Positions 16,922 to 25,140 of a stretch of 59,145 bases of DNA are shown here, piece after piece. The notes below the pieces were generated by a model. It saw only the letters and a program-made list of their open reading frames with translations, ran no database searches and was not told where the DNA came from. How positions within the stretch are numbered: position 1 is the first letter of the stretch; every line of letters starts with the position of its first letter. A program made the translations under genes and the position numbers. This stretch comes from CACEUX01 sp964404235. Lineage in GTDB: Bacteria; Fidelibacterota; Marinisomatia; Marinisomatales; UBA1611. The stretch covers positions 1-59,145 of the forward strand of contig CAYOJL010000002.1 in the NCBI GenBank assembly GCA_964404235.1, given 5' to 3'.

Positions 16922-18925
16922 TTAATACTCCAAAAGTTCTTCAATAGCTGATACTATATCCTCGGTCTGAGGAAGCACCTTTTCCTCAAGTAACCAGTTA
17001 AATGGGACCGGTGAATCTTTAGCCGCAACTCTTCTAACTGGTCCATCTAATAATTCAAAATATTTATCTGCAATCAAAGCAGAAATTTCTGCACCAGGTC
17101 CATTAGTAAGGTTATCTTCATGAATAACAAGAACCTTACTTGTCTTTTCTATAGAGGATTGAATAAGATCAATATCGATTGGATTTAATGTCCTCAGATC
17201 TATTATCTCTACATGTCCATTATCTAATCCCAGTGATTGGACAGCTTCAATAGATCTTTGTACCATAGCTCCCCAGGTTATAATTGTAAGCTGGTCTCCT
17301 TGACAAACAATTCTTCCCTTACCAAAAGGGAGTATATATTCTTCATCAGGTTCTTCTGTTGCTGCATATCCCTGTCGATAAAGTCCTTTATGCTCCATAA
17401 AAAGAACTGGATCATTCATTCTACATGCCATCTTCAGTAGACCCTTCGCATCCGCTGCGGATGAAGGGTAAGCAATATATATCCCTGGCATATGGATGAA
17501 ATACCCATCAATAGACTGGCTATGACAAAGTCCACCATGTATGTATCCACCCACTGGTACTCTTATGACCATCGGGCATGTCCATGCATTATTTGAACGA
17601 TATCTAAAGGTTGACACTTCATTTCTTATTTGCATCATAGCTGTCCATAAATAATCTGCAAATTGAATCTCTACAACTGGTTTATAACCTGTGATCGCCA
17701 TCCCAACAGCAGTACCAATAATTGAAGATTCCGCTAAAGGTGAATTAAAAACCCTTTCATTTCCAAAACTGTTGGACAAACCTTTGGTCGCAGTAAAAAC
17801 ACCTCCCTTTGGATCAGCAATATCTTGACCATAAATGATCATCTTATCATTTCTAGCCATTTCTTCATTCAAGGCGTGGTTGATGGCATCTACAATGACA
17901 ATTTTATCAGAGATAATATTATAACTAGGTTCATCAATTATTTCATCATTACTATAAATATGATCCAAAGCTGTACTAGGGTTGGGATGTTCTTGATTAT
18001 CTGCCCACTCTGCATCTTCATCAACTTGGTTCATTACTTTATCCCTGATCTTTTTAAATTCTGAAGCAGAAATAAATTTTGCTTTTAAACATTGATCTTC
18101 TAATATTTTTAATGGATCTCTTTTTTTGTCTTCATTAAGTGCTTTTTCTGTCCTGTATTTCCTTTGATCGTCTGAACTAGAGTGCGGTAGAAGACGAACC
18201 ACATTTGAGATAATGATTGAGGGACCCTTCCCTTTTCTTGCTCGTTCTATAGCCTGGCTAAATGCAAGGTTTGTTTCAAAAAAGTCTGTCCCATCCACAT
18301 CGTATCTTGACAGATTCTTATATCCTGCTGTCATATTATATACCGAATCAGCTGTTTGTTCAGATTTATGTGTGGAAATAGCATATTCATTGTCTTGAAT
18401 ATGAAATATAACTGGTGCTTTGGCATTACTGGCCCAATTCAATGCTTCATGAAAATCACCTTGACTTGTAGTGCCTTCTCCCGCTGAAACATAGACGACC
18501 TCTTTTGTCTTTTCTTTCTTCCGAGCCATAGCACAGCCAACTGCTTGAAGGAATTGCGTACCTGTTGGGCTAGACTGGGTAACGATTCTCAAGTCTTTAT
18601 GGCCATAATGCTGCGGCATTTGTCTACCACCAGAACTTGGATCATCTGCCTTAGCTAAAAATCCAAGTAGTTGTTCCCGTGCTTTAAGACCCAAGCCAAT
18701 ACAATAAGCACCATCTCGATAATATGGAAAAGACCAATCTTCTCCAGGTATAATTAATACAGCAGCAGCGAGTTGTGCAGCTTCATGGCCTGAAGCTCCT
18801 ATGTGAAAAAAGCTTTTTCCCTGTTTCAACATTATAAGCATTTTATCGTCCAATTTTCTAGAAAGGGCCATATTCCTATATACATCTAGTATTTGCTTTT
18901 TTGTAAAACCGTTTAGTCTTGCCAT
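16922..18925 (-). CDS. Fused alpha/beta E1 of a branched-chain-type 2-oxoacid dehydrogenase
   Basis: A 667-residue thiamine-diphosphate decarboxylase in which the alpha and beta E1 subunits are one chain. Residues about 1-320 match E1 alpha (AGEGTTSQGDFHEALN gives the ThDP/Mg region). About 340-667 match E1 beta (IVDAINHALNEEM, GQDIADPKGGVF, a PLAESSI loop). Such fusions are known in Bacteroidota/Chlorobi relatives. The enzyme decarboxylates a 2-oxoacid and transfers the acyl group to the E2 lipoyl arm. It follows lipB by 5 bases and its TAA directly abuts the E2 ATG. Branched-chain oxoacids are the likely substrate, so products could prime iso/anteiso fatty acids; that is inference. Confidence 0.93.
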   Translation of the reverse strand: MARLNGFTKKQILDVYRNMALSRKLDDKMLIMLKQGKSFFHIGASGHEAAQLAAAVLIIPGEDWSFPYYRDGAYCIGLGLKAREQLLGFLAKADDPSSGGRQMPQHYGHKDLRIVTQSSPTGTQFLQAVGCAMARKKEKTKEVVYVSAGEGTTSQGDFHEALNWASNAKAPVIFHIQDNEYAISTHKSEQTADSVYNMTAGYKNLSRYDVDGTDFFETNLAFSQAIERARKGKGPSIIISNVVRLLPHSSSDDQRKYRTEKALNEDKKRDPLKILEDQCLKAKFISASEFKKIRDKVMNQVDEDAEWADNQEHPNPSTALDHIYSNDEIIDEPSYNIISDKIVIVDAINHALNEEMARNDKMIIYGQDIADPKGGVFTATKGLSNSFGNERVFNSPLAESSIIGTAVGMAITGYKPVVEIQFADYLWTAMMQIRNEVSTFRYRSNNAWTCPMVIRVPVGGYIHGGLCHSQSIDGYFIHMPGIYIAYPSSAADAKGLLKMACRMNDPVLFMEHKGLYRQGYAATEEPDEEYILPFGKGRIVCQGDQLTIITWGAMVQRSIEAVQSLGLDNGHVEIIDLRTLNPIDIDLIQSSIEKTSKVLVIHEDNLTNGPGAEISALIADKYFELLDGPVRRVAAKDSPVPFNWLLEEKVLPQTEDIVSAIEELLEY

Positions 18926-18930
18926 GCTAA

Positions 18931-19572
18931 TTATTTTTTAATAAATAAATTATTCAACTTTTCTATAACAATTGACTTTACCCTTTCCATATCTTGGGTC
19001 TTTCCCAATAATTCTTCCATTGATGTTATGCCACGATCAAAAATGCCGCAAGGAATGATCCCATCATAATAAGATAGATCTGGATTAACATTCAATGCAA
19101 ACCCATGCATAGTTACCCATCTACTTATAAGCACGCCTTGTGCTGCAATCTTTTCTTGTCCAACCCATACTCCAGTCAATCCTTGAATCCTAGTTGCAAT
19201 TATGCCGAATTCAAATAGAACGTCAATAGTCAATTGTTCCAGCTTACGCATATACCAACTAACACTTTTTTTGTAATTCGAAAGATCAATGATTGGATAT
19301 CCTACTAATTGACCTGGGCCATGAAAAGTTATATCACCCCCGCGTTCTATATTAAACACACCTACTGATTTATCTCTCGATTGGAGTAGATGATTCATAC
19401 TAGCGTTTTTACCTAATGTATATACAGGTTCATGCTCTACAAGGATCAACGTGTCATATATTTCCTTATCAATTCGTTGTTGCTGCATTTTTTTTTGAAG
19501 ATTCAAAACTTCTTTATAAGATCTTTGACCAAGGTCTTTTATAATGATTTCAGATGCTTGTGTTGCGATCAT
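18931..19572 (-). CDS. lipB: Octanoyltransferase (lipoate biosynthesis)
   Basis: A 213-residue enzyme that moves octanoyl from acyl carrier protein to lipoyl domains. Motifs seen are RGGDITFHGPGQLVGYPI, the catalytic-lysine segment VGQEKIAAQG and the catalytic-cysteine segment PCGIFDRGITSME. The start chosen is the ATG at 19572, four bases after the lpd stop. An upstream TTG at 19599 would add nine residues overlapping lpd and is less likely. Its place between lpd and E1 fits its job of supplying octanoyl to the E2 for LipA. Confidence 0.95.
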   Translation of the reverse strand: MIATQASEIIIKDLGQRSYKEVLNLQKKMQQQRIDKEIYDTLILVEHEPVYTLGKNASMNHLLQSRDKSVGVFNIERGGDITFHGPGQLVGYPIIDLSNYKKSVSWYMRKLEQLTIDVLFEFGIIATRIQGLTGVWVGQEKIAAQGVLISRWVTMHGFALNVNPDLSYYDGIIPCGIFDRGITSMEELLGKTQDMERVKSIVIEKLNNLFIKK

Positions 19573-19576
19573 ACTA

Positions 19577-20962
19577 TTATTGATGGATGGCTGATCCAAA
19601 AGAATCCAGTGCAGCTTCCATTATTGCCTCTGATAGAGTTGGGTGTGCATGTATGGTCATTGCGATCTCTTCCCAAGTTGTTTCTAAAGCCTTAGCAATT
19701 CCTAACTCAGCAATCAATTCAGTGGCCTCTGATCCAACAATATGGGCCCCTAGTAATTCACCATATTTTTCATCAAAGATCAATTTTACAAATCCCGTAG
19801 TATCACCAACTGCCATCGCTTTACCACTGGCTTGAAATAGGAATTTACCAACCTTTACTTTATACCCTGATTCTAATGCCTCAGCCTCCGTTAGGCCCAA
19901 AGAACCAACCTGTGGTTGACAATAAGTACATCCTGGGATATTAGAATAATCAATGGGTTTTGTTTCTATTCCATTCAAATGTTCTGCAACGACATGGCCC
20001 TGAGCAGATGCTACATGCGCCAACCAAGGAGGTCCAGAGACATCTCCTATCGCATAGATATTTGATATATTTGTTTGATTAAATTGATTTATCTTAATAG
20101 CGCCTTGCTCAGTTTTAATACCAAGGTCCTCTAAGCCAATATTTTCTATATTACCTGTCACACCAATAGCTAGGAGCGCTAACTCACTTTCTATAAGCTT
20201 AGCTTTGCTATTATTTGTGTGCACTTTGACCTTGGTTTTCAGACTTTCAATTTTTGATACTTTGACCCCCTTGGATATTTTGATTCCAGATCTTTTAAAA
20301 CTTTTTTCTACTTCATTTGAAATTTCTGAATCTTCATTAGGCAAAATATGATCCATCGTTTCTATTAAATGAACCTGCGTTCCAAATTCATTAAAATAGT
20401 ATGCAAACTCACATCCAATTGCACCTGAACCAATAATAATCATTTTCTTTGGAGGTGATTCTAAGATCATCGCTTCTTTTGAACTAATTATGCGGCTACC
20501 ATCTAATTCCATATTAGGAAAAGACCTAGGACGTGCTCCAGTTGCGATTACAATATTATTAGCTTCTACAGTTTCTTTCTTATTTCCTTTTTGGACTTCA
20601 ATTTTATTTTTATTAATGAGCTTCCCAATGCCTTTTATATGTGTGATCTTGTTCTTTTTCATCAAGAATTCGATACCTTTACTTAAGCGACTTGCTACAT
20701 CACGACTTCTCTTTACATTCTTTTTGAAATTGACCTTCACTTGACCAACAGTTACTCCATAGCTATCAGCATTTTTTATTATATGGTATACTTCAGCATT
20801 CTTTAATAGTGCTTTAGTTGGTATACAACCCCAATTAAGGCATACACCCCCTAATTTTTCTTTATCTATGATACATATCTTTTGACCTAATTGAGCAGCT
20901 CGTATTGCGGCGACATATCCCCCCGGGCCTCCACCTAGTACTGCAAGGTCAAACTTGATCAT
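19577..20962 (-). CDS. lpdA: Dihydrolipoamide dehydrogenase (E3)
   Basis: A 461-residue FAD disulfide oxidoreductase that reoxidises the lipoyl arm of E2. The FAD motif LGGGPGGYVAA is at 9-19. The redox-active pair is Cys41 and Cys46 (GGVCLNWGCIPTK). The NAD-binding GSGAIGCEFA motif is mid-protein and the catalytic HAHPTLSE is near the C-terminus. Length is normal. Its ATG overlaps the folE stop by one base, so it belongs to the same transcript as the pterin genes upstream and the E1/E2/lipoate genes downstream. Confidence 0.97.
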   Translation of the reverse strand: MIKFDLAVLGGGPGGYVAAIRAAQLGQKICIIDKEKLGGVCLNWGCIPTKALLKNAEVYHIIKNADSYGVTVGQVKVNFKKNVKRSRDVASRLSKGIEFLMKKNKITHIKGIGKLINKNKIEVQKGNKKETVEANNIVIATGARPRSFPNMELDGSRIISSKEAMILESPPKKMIIIGSGAIGCEFAYYFNEFGTQVHLIETMDHILPNEDSEISNEVEKSFKRSGIKISKGVKVSKIESLKTKVKVHTNNSKAKLIESELALLAIGVTGNIENIGLEDLGIKTEQGAIKINQFNQTNISNIYAIGDVSGPPWLAHVASAQGHVVAEHLNGIETKPIDYSNIPGCTYCQPQVGSLGLTEAEALESGYKVKVGKFLFQASGKAMAVGDTTGFVKLIFDEKYGELLGAHIVGSEATELIAELGIAKALETTWEEIAMTIHAHPTLSEAIMEAALDSFGSAIHQ

Positions 20963-21531
20963 TAATCAGGTCGCCTATTGATAATAGACAAGAATTCTGA
21001 ACGGGTTTCTGCTGATTTCTTGAACTGCCCTGACATTGCACTTGTTGATGCAAAACTATTTTGTTTTTCTACGCCTCTCATTTGCATACACATATGGCGG
21101 CCTTCCATTACAACCGCAACACCTTTTGGCCCTAATACAGACTTAATTGCATCTGCAATCTGGTGAGTCAAACGTTCTTGCACTTGCAATCTCCTTGAAT
21201 ACATATCTATAATCCTTGGTATTTTGGAAAGTCCAATAACTTTTCCATTCGGTATATAACCTACATGTGTCTTTCCAAAAAAAGGTAAAAGATGATGCTC
21301 GCATAAAGAAAAGAATTCTACATCCCTGACTATAACCATGTCCTTTGCATCTTCATTGAATATCGCCCCATTAATAATCTCATCAATGTTTAGTTTATAT
21401 CCCCTAGAAAAGAATTCCCAAGAATTGGCAACTCTAGAAGGGGTTTTCAACAATCCCTCACGATCTGGATTCTCACCAATTTCTTTTAACAAATCCTTAG
21501 TCAATTTTTTAATGATATCATTATCGCTCAT
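20962..21531 (-). CDS. folE: GTP cyclohydrolase I
   Basis: A 189-residue enzyme that turns GTP into 7,8-dihydroneopterin triphosphate, the entry to folate, biopterin and queuosine/preQ0 routes. The zinc ligands are visible as Cys77 and His80 (SLCEHH) and Cys148 (RHMCMQMRG). The ENPDREGLLKTP and FASTSAMSG motifs are also typical. It lies 4 bases after the VUT transporter gene and one gene from the PTPS-family gene, which uses its product in known pathways. Confidence 0.97.
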   Translation of the reverse strand: MSDNDIIKKLTKDLLKEIGENPDREGLLKTPSRVANSWEFFSRGYKLNIDEIINGAIFNEDAKDMVIVRDVEFFSLCEHHLLPFFGKTHVGYIPNGKVIGLSKIPRIIDMYSRRLQVQERLTHQIADAIKSVLGPKGVAVVMEGRHMCMQMRGVEKQNSFASTSAMSGQFKKSAETRSEFLSIINRRPD

Positions 21532-21535
21532 TTAT

Positions 21536-22201
21536 TCAATCCTCATCATAGTGTGCTATTTCAATTTTACCCTTTAAAGCATAGATCACTGCATAAATGA
21601 TTGGTGTATCTATTAAGGCTACCAATACCTTGAACAGAAATCCATTTTCTAATAACGGCATAAACCGATCCCATCCAATTGCACCTGTGGCACATAGTAG
21701 TATTAATACAGTTGCAGTGTCAACAAACTGGCTCACGATGGTTGAACCATTATTCCTGAGCCACAAATGTTTTCCTTTGGTTAGTTTTTTCCAAAAATGA
21801 AATACCCTCACATCAATGAACTGAGCAGACAGATAAGCAATCATAGACGCAAACACAGCTAAACCTTGAAGTCCAAAAACCTTTTGAAAAAGATCATCAT
21901 TTACAGGAGACCATGGCGTACTCGGAACAGCATTTGCAATCAATACAACTATCATTATAAATACACTAGCTATTAAGCCCGATATCACAACTTGGTCGGC
22001 TTTTTTTTGTCCATAAAGTTCAGATATTAGATCAGTTGCTAAAAAGGTTATAGGATATGGTAAAATGCCAACAGATATTTCAAAGGTATATATACCAAAA
22101 GGGCTCCAAGTGAAAAACTTTTGAAAGATCAAATTGCAACTAACTAATGATGCAATAAAGATCCCTGCCAGTATTAAATAAAATCTTTCCTTGAAATCCA
22201 T
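21536..22201 (-). CDS. Queuosine precursor transporter (VUT/YhhQ family)
   Basis: A 221-residue inner-membrane protein with about six hydrophobic helices. It carries the family signature TDLISELYG followed by a KKADQVV stretch (about 55-71). Family members import preQ0/preQ1 (shown for E. coli YhhQ), which spares de novo synthesis of the queuosine base. It overlaps the PTPS-family gene by one base (TAATG). The neighbours folE and PTPS are the first two steps of preQ0 synthesis, so the locus combines import and pterin genes. Confidence 0.88.
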   Translation of the reverse strand: MDFKERFYLILAGIFIASLVSCNLIFQKFFTWSPFGIYTFEISVGILPYPITFLATDLISELYGQKKADQVVISGLIASVFIMIVVLIANAVPSTPWSPVNDDLFQKVFGLQGLAVFASMIAYLSAQFIDVRVFHFWKKLTKGKHLWLRNNGSTIVSQFVDTATVLILLCATGAIGWDRFMPLLENGFLFKVLVALIDTPIIYAVIYALKGKIEIAHYDED

Positions 22202-22614
22202 TATTTTCCTGGGCCAAAGTAATCTGTATGGATGGAATGCGTCTCAACAAGCCTTAAACGATATAGGACACCTTGATCTAATTCTTTTGCGATTTGATCC
22301 CAAGCCCAAATTAGAATATTTTCTGATGAAGGTTGTCTCCCTTTGAACCATTTAACATCCTCTTCGATCTGTGAATGATCTAAAATATCTACAATCTTAG
22401 ATTTTACAATTACATTTAGTTTTGTAAGATCAACAAGCCAACCTGAATCAGGGTCGATAGGCCCAGAAACAGATACTTCTAAAACATAATTATGACCATG
22501 AGTATTATAATCCTTTCCAAAGACTTCTAGGTTCTTTTCTTCAGACCAGTAATCATTTCCATACTTATGTGATGCACAGAAATGATATTTCTTTGTTATG
22601 ATGGGGTCATTCAA
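22201..22614 (-). CDS. 6-pyruvoyltetrahydropterin synthase/QueD-family protein lacking the catalytic cysteine
   Basis: A 137-residue T-fold protein. Zinc-binding histidines are present in CASHKYG and in the HGHNY motif; the LDH and SSENI segments and the conserved Glu in LVETHS also align with the family. In mammalian PTPS the segment is FGKC...HGHNY, whereas here it reads FGKDYNTHGHNY. No cysteine lies anywhere between the two histidine motifs, so the usual proton-shuttling Cys is absent and Asp may stand in its place. The start is not ATG. The TTG at 22614 has GGAG six bases upstream; an earlier TTG at 22626 is also open. It is the first gene of the nine-gene operon. Function may be QueD-like, PTPS-III-like (folate) or something else. 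Confidence 0.82.
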   Translation of the reverse strand: MNDPIITKKYHFCASHKYGNDYWSEEKNLEVFGKDYNTHGHNYVLEVSVSGPIDPDSGWLVDLTKLNVIVKSKIVDILDHSQIEEDVKWFKGRQPSSENILIWAWDQIAKELDQGVLYRLRLVETHSIHTDYFGPGK

Positions 22615-22882
22615 TTTTTTCTCCAATATATATTATTCTAATTTAATATTTGTGCTAAACATCATATAAAAATGATGGTAAAAATTGGCTTTCACATACC
22701 AAATAGTTCTTATAAACATAAATCATATACACTAATTTAATTCAATGTTGATTGTCAATAAAATCCAACGTAAGAGTTTTATTAATAATTCATTTAATGT
22801 GATTTTCCTATATGTTTAGATAAAATTCTTATTGAATCCTTTATTTCAAATATAAAATGCACGAATCATTACTACCCCATAA

Positions 22883-23524
22883 ATGAAAAGAGAAGACAAA
22901 GCAAAAGTAATAGGTGATATACTTGATAAGTTATACCCTGAAACACCGATACCTCTTGATCACTCTAGCGCCTATACATTGCTCGTTGCAGTAATGTTAT
23001 CTGCACAAACAACAGATAAAAAAGTAAACCAAGTAACCCCTAAATTGTTCAAATTAGCAAAAGTGCCTGAAGCAATGGCAGATCTGGAATTAGAAATAAT
23101 TAAGGATACAATAAAAGAAATTGGATTGGCACCAACAAAAGCAAAAAACCTGAAAAAAATGGCTGAACAATTACTTGAATCTGGCGGCATGCGTCCAGAT
23201 TGGGATTTTCTTGAAAGCCTAGCAGGAGTCGGGCACAAAACAGCTAGTGTTGTAATGTCGCAGTGGTATGGAGTTCCTGCATTTCCTGTTGATACCCACA
23301 TACATAGGCTTGCAGCAAGGTGGGGATTATCAAAAGCCAAGAATGTAGAAATGACGGAACGTGACCTGAAGAGATTATGGCCCGAAGAAGAGTGGAATAA
23401 AAGACATCTTCAGATTATATTTTTTGGACGTGAATATTGTAGTGCAAGAAACCATAATTTAAAAGAGTGTCTTATTTGTAATTGGGCTGCTTCGAAAAAA
23501 AGAATAATGGAGGAAATGAATTAA
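22883..23524 (+). CDS. nth: Endonuclease III (DNA base-excision repair)
   Basis: A 213-residue HhH-GPD DNA glycosylase/AP lyase that removes oxidised pyrimidines. The helix-hairpin-helix with catalytic lysine is LAGVGHKTASV and the catalytic aspartate is in PVDTHIHR. The C-terminal iron-sulfur loop is unusual. It reads C-X9-C-X2-C and then NWAASKK, so the fourth cysteine of the C-X6-C-X2-C-X5-C motif of E. coli Nth is missing and the first spacing is longer; a histidine lies in the longer spacer. It is transcribed divergently from the pterin/lipoate operon across a 256-base (268 with the later TTG) AT-rich spacer. Confidence 0.94.
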   Translation: MKREDKAKVIGDILDKLYPETPIPLDHSSAYTLLVAVMLSAQTTDKKVNQVTPKLFKLAKVPEAMADLELEIIKDTIKEIGLAPTKAKNLKKMAEQLLESGGMRPDWDFLESLAGVGHKTASVVMSQWYGVPAFPVDTHIHRLAARWGLSKAKNVEMTERDLKRLWPEEEWNKRHLQIIFFGREYCSARNHNLKECLICNWAASKKRIMEEMN

Positions 23525-23577
23525 AATTTAATCAAATAGATTATTATAAATTTTATCGTAATGTCAATCTTGTGCAG

Positions 23578-23934
23578 TTATTGATTCAAATCAAGTAATT
23601 CAGAGACTAAGTTAGAAATATTCTTTACAAGGCTTGACCTTGTTACAATAATATCACATCCCACAGATCGGAGCTTAGATTGGTCACGATTATTGATCTG
23701 GCTCATTGTTCCCACTACTTTTAATCCTCTCCTTTTTAATTCAGATATAAGACCAACGGATGAAAAGACCTTTTCATCCATATCGATTACTGCCATTTGA
23801 ACCTTTTCAGTAAAGGTGCTTGGGTCTGAATTTTCATCGGAAAATTCCACATCAAATCCTAGGTCTACACATTTAGATGATAGTTTTGAACCTAATTCTA
23901 GATCTTTAATAAATAATAAAATTTTTGGCATCAT
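23578..23934 (-). CDS. Degenerate response-regulator receiver-like protein
   Basis: A 118-residue single-domain protein with a receiver-like beta/alpha pattern. The start chosen is the ATG at 23934, whose ATGA overlaps the DUF309 stop; a longer frame to 23961 would overlap DUF309 by about 30 bases. An aspartate sits at the expected phospho-acceptor strand (AVIDMDE, about 48-54). The acidic pocket after strand 1 is KD instead of DD, and the conserved lysine of strand 5 is replaced (IIVTRSS). It is therefore probably a pseudo-receiver that does not follow the ordinary phosphorylation cycle. No output domain or kinase is nearby. It is the last gene of the five-gene operon from 26775. Confidence 0.7.
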   Translation of the reverse strand: MMPKILLFIKDLELGSKLSSKCVDLGFDVEFSDENSDPSTFTEKVQMAVIDMDEKVFSSVGLISELKRRGLKVVGTMSQINNRDQSKLRSVGCDIIVTRSSLVKNISNLVSELLDLNQ

Positions 23935-24299
23935 TGGTCCAATTTGGGCACGAAGGACCAATCAAAATCTTTTGTATCTCCCAGATCTTCATAAGCATTT
24001 TTAACATTATTTATCTGATCTAACAATTGTTTTACATCAATATCACGATGTATACCAGAAAATAGCTTGAATTTCTCTGTACATTTATTCAAAAGGCTCT
24101 TTGCACCATTCATATTCCCATTACCAAGATGAACAAAGCTTACTGCCAATTGAATCAAACCTTGTACAAATTTCCGATCTTCTAAATAATAATCTGACCA
24201 AAGATCTTCCCAGGATTCATGCGCTTCAAAATAATCTTTAGATCTATAATGGTTTAATCCTTCCTGGAAAAGAATATCTTTTTTTTCCTCATCATTCAC
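23931..24299 (-). CDS. DUF309-family protein
   Basis: A 122-residue all-helical cytosolic protein. The DUF309 signature is clear: HYRSKDYFEAHESWEDLW near residues 17-34, then FVQGLIQLAVSF and GAKSLL. The family has no established function; the FEAHE motif is invariant and could bind metal or nucleotide. The start is GTG at 24299 (no in-frame ATG nearby), overlapping the end of the MBL hydrolase gene by eight bases. Downstream it is coupled by ATGA to the pseudo-receiver gene. Confidence 0.88.
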   Translation of the reverse strand: MNDEEKKDILFQEGLNHYRSKDYFEAHESWEDLWSDYYLEDRKFVQGLIQLAVSFVHLGNGNMNGAKSLLNKCTEKFKLFSGIHRDIDVKQLLDQINNVKNAYEDLGDTKDFDWSFVPKLDQ

Positions 24300-25140
24300 T
24301 GATCAACACCTCTTCTTTCATCTTGTAATGCTTACCATCTCTATGAACTGTACAAGCTTGTATAGTAGGATCATGTTCAAAAAACAAGATCCATTCTTCA
24401 TCTTGCATTTTAGGCAAAAGTGTTTCTTTCTCTTTTATAGTTAAAACAGGTTGAACATCATATGCCATAACCCATGGTATAGATATATGTGCTGCAAGTG
24501 GAAAAATATCTGACCCATAGAATAAAGTATGACACCCATCTGATATGACAGGATGTAATAGACCAGCTGTATGACCGTGCGTTAGATAGCAATCAATTCC
24601 ATTAATAAAAGATTCATTCCCATTAATGGTCTTAATCATTCCATTCTCTGCCAAGACCTTCCAATCATGTTCAATGAAGCTGCCTGAATCTTTTTGACTA
24701 GGATGATTTGCCAGTTCCCAATTCTCTTTTGTGACCCAATATTTTGCATTAGGAAATGTTGGGACAATTTTACCATGATCTATCTTTGTGTTACCGCCTG
24801 CATGATCAAAATGAAGATGTGTACATATAACATCCGTAATATCATCTGTGCAGAAACCATACTTCCCTAATGAATTCTCAATGTTGAATCGGCTCGTATC
24901 AATATTGTATATCTCTCTATATTTTTCTTCCCATTTAGTACCGTTTCCAGTATCAACAAGTATTTTCTTATCATCACTACAAAGTAAAAGAGACCGTGTT
25001 ACCATTCCAATCCGGTTAAGAGAATCACTTGGAACTTCTCTTTCCCAAATAGGTTTCGGTATGATCCCAAACATAGCGCCACCATCTAAAGCAAACTCAG
25101 ATGTCTCTATGCTATACAAATTGTAATCACCTATTTTCAC
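24292..25140 (-). CDS. Metallo-beta-lactamase-fold hydrolase
   Basis: A 282-residue MBL-fold protein without a signal peptide. The metal motif is THLHFDHAGG, with His108, His110, Asp112 and His113. Further ligands appear as His190 (GHTAG), Asp211 (YGSDIFP) and a late FFEHD histidine. The layout resembles the quorum-quenching lactonase/AttM-like branch, but that sub-branch is broad and includes many uncharacterised enzymes. The start is GTG at 25140, overlapping the stop of the 325-residue protein (GTGA). The substrate is unknown. Confidence 0.88.
   Translation of the reverse strand: MKIGDYNLYSIETSEFALDGGAMFGIIPKPIWEREVPSDSLNRIGMVTRSLLLCSDDKKILVDTGNGTKWEEKYREIYNIDTSRFNIENSLGKYGFCTDDITDVICTHLHFDHAGGNTKIDHGKIVPTFPNAKYWVTKENWELANHPSQKDSGSFIEHDWKVLAENGMIKTINGNESFINGIDCYLTHGHTAGLLHPVISDGCHTLFYGSDIFPLAAHISIPWVMAYDVQPVLTIKEKETLLPKMQDEEWILFFEHDPTIQACTVHRDGKHYKMKEEVLISE

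Noticed and set aside
22627..22882. Possible preQ1/preQ0 or pterin riboswitch before the PTPS-family gene
   Set aside because: The 256-base spacer is AT-rich and I could not find the conserved preQ1-I or preQ1-II core; only weak promoter-like hexamers are visible.
23523..23554. Inverted repeat AAAATTTA/TAAATTTT between nth and the pseudo-receiver gene as a terminator
   Set aside because: It is all A/T, would be very weak, and has no G/C stem; chance is likely in such DNA.
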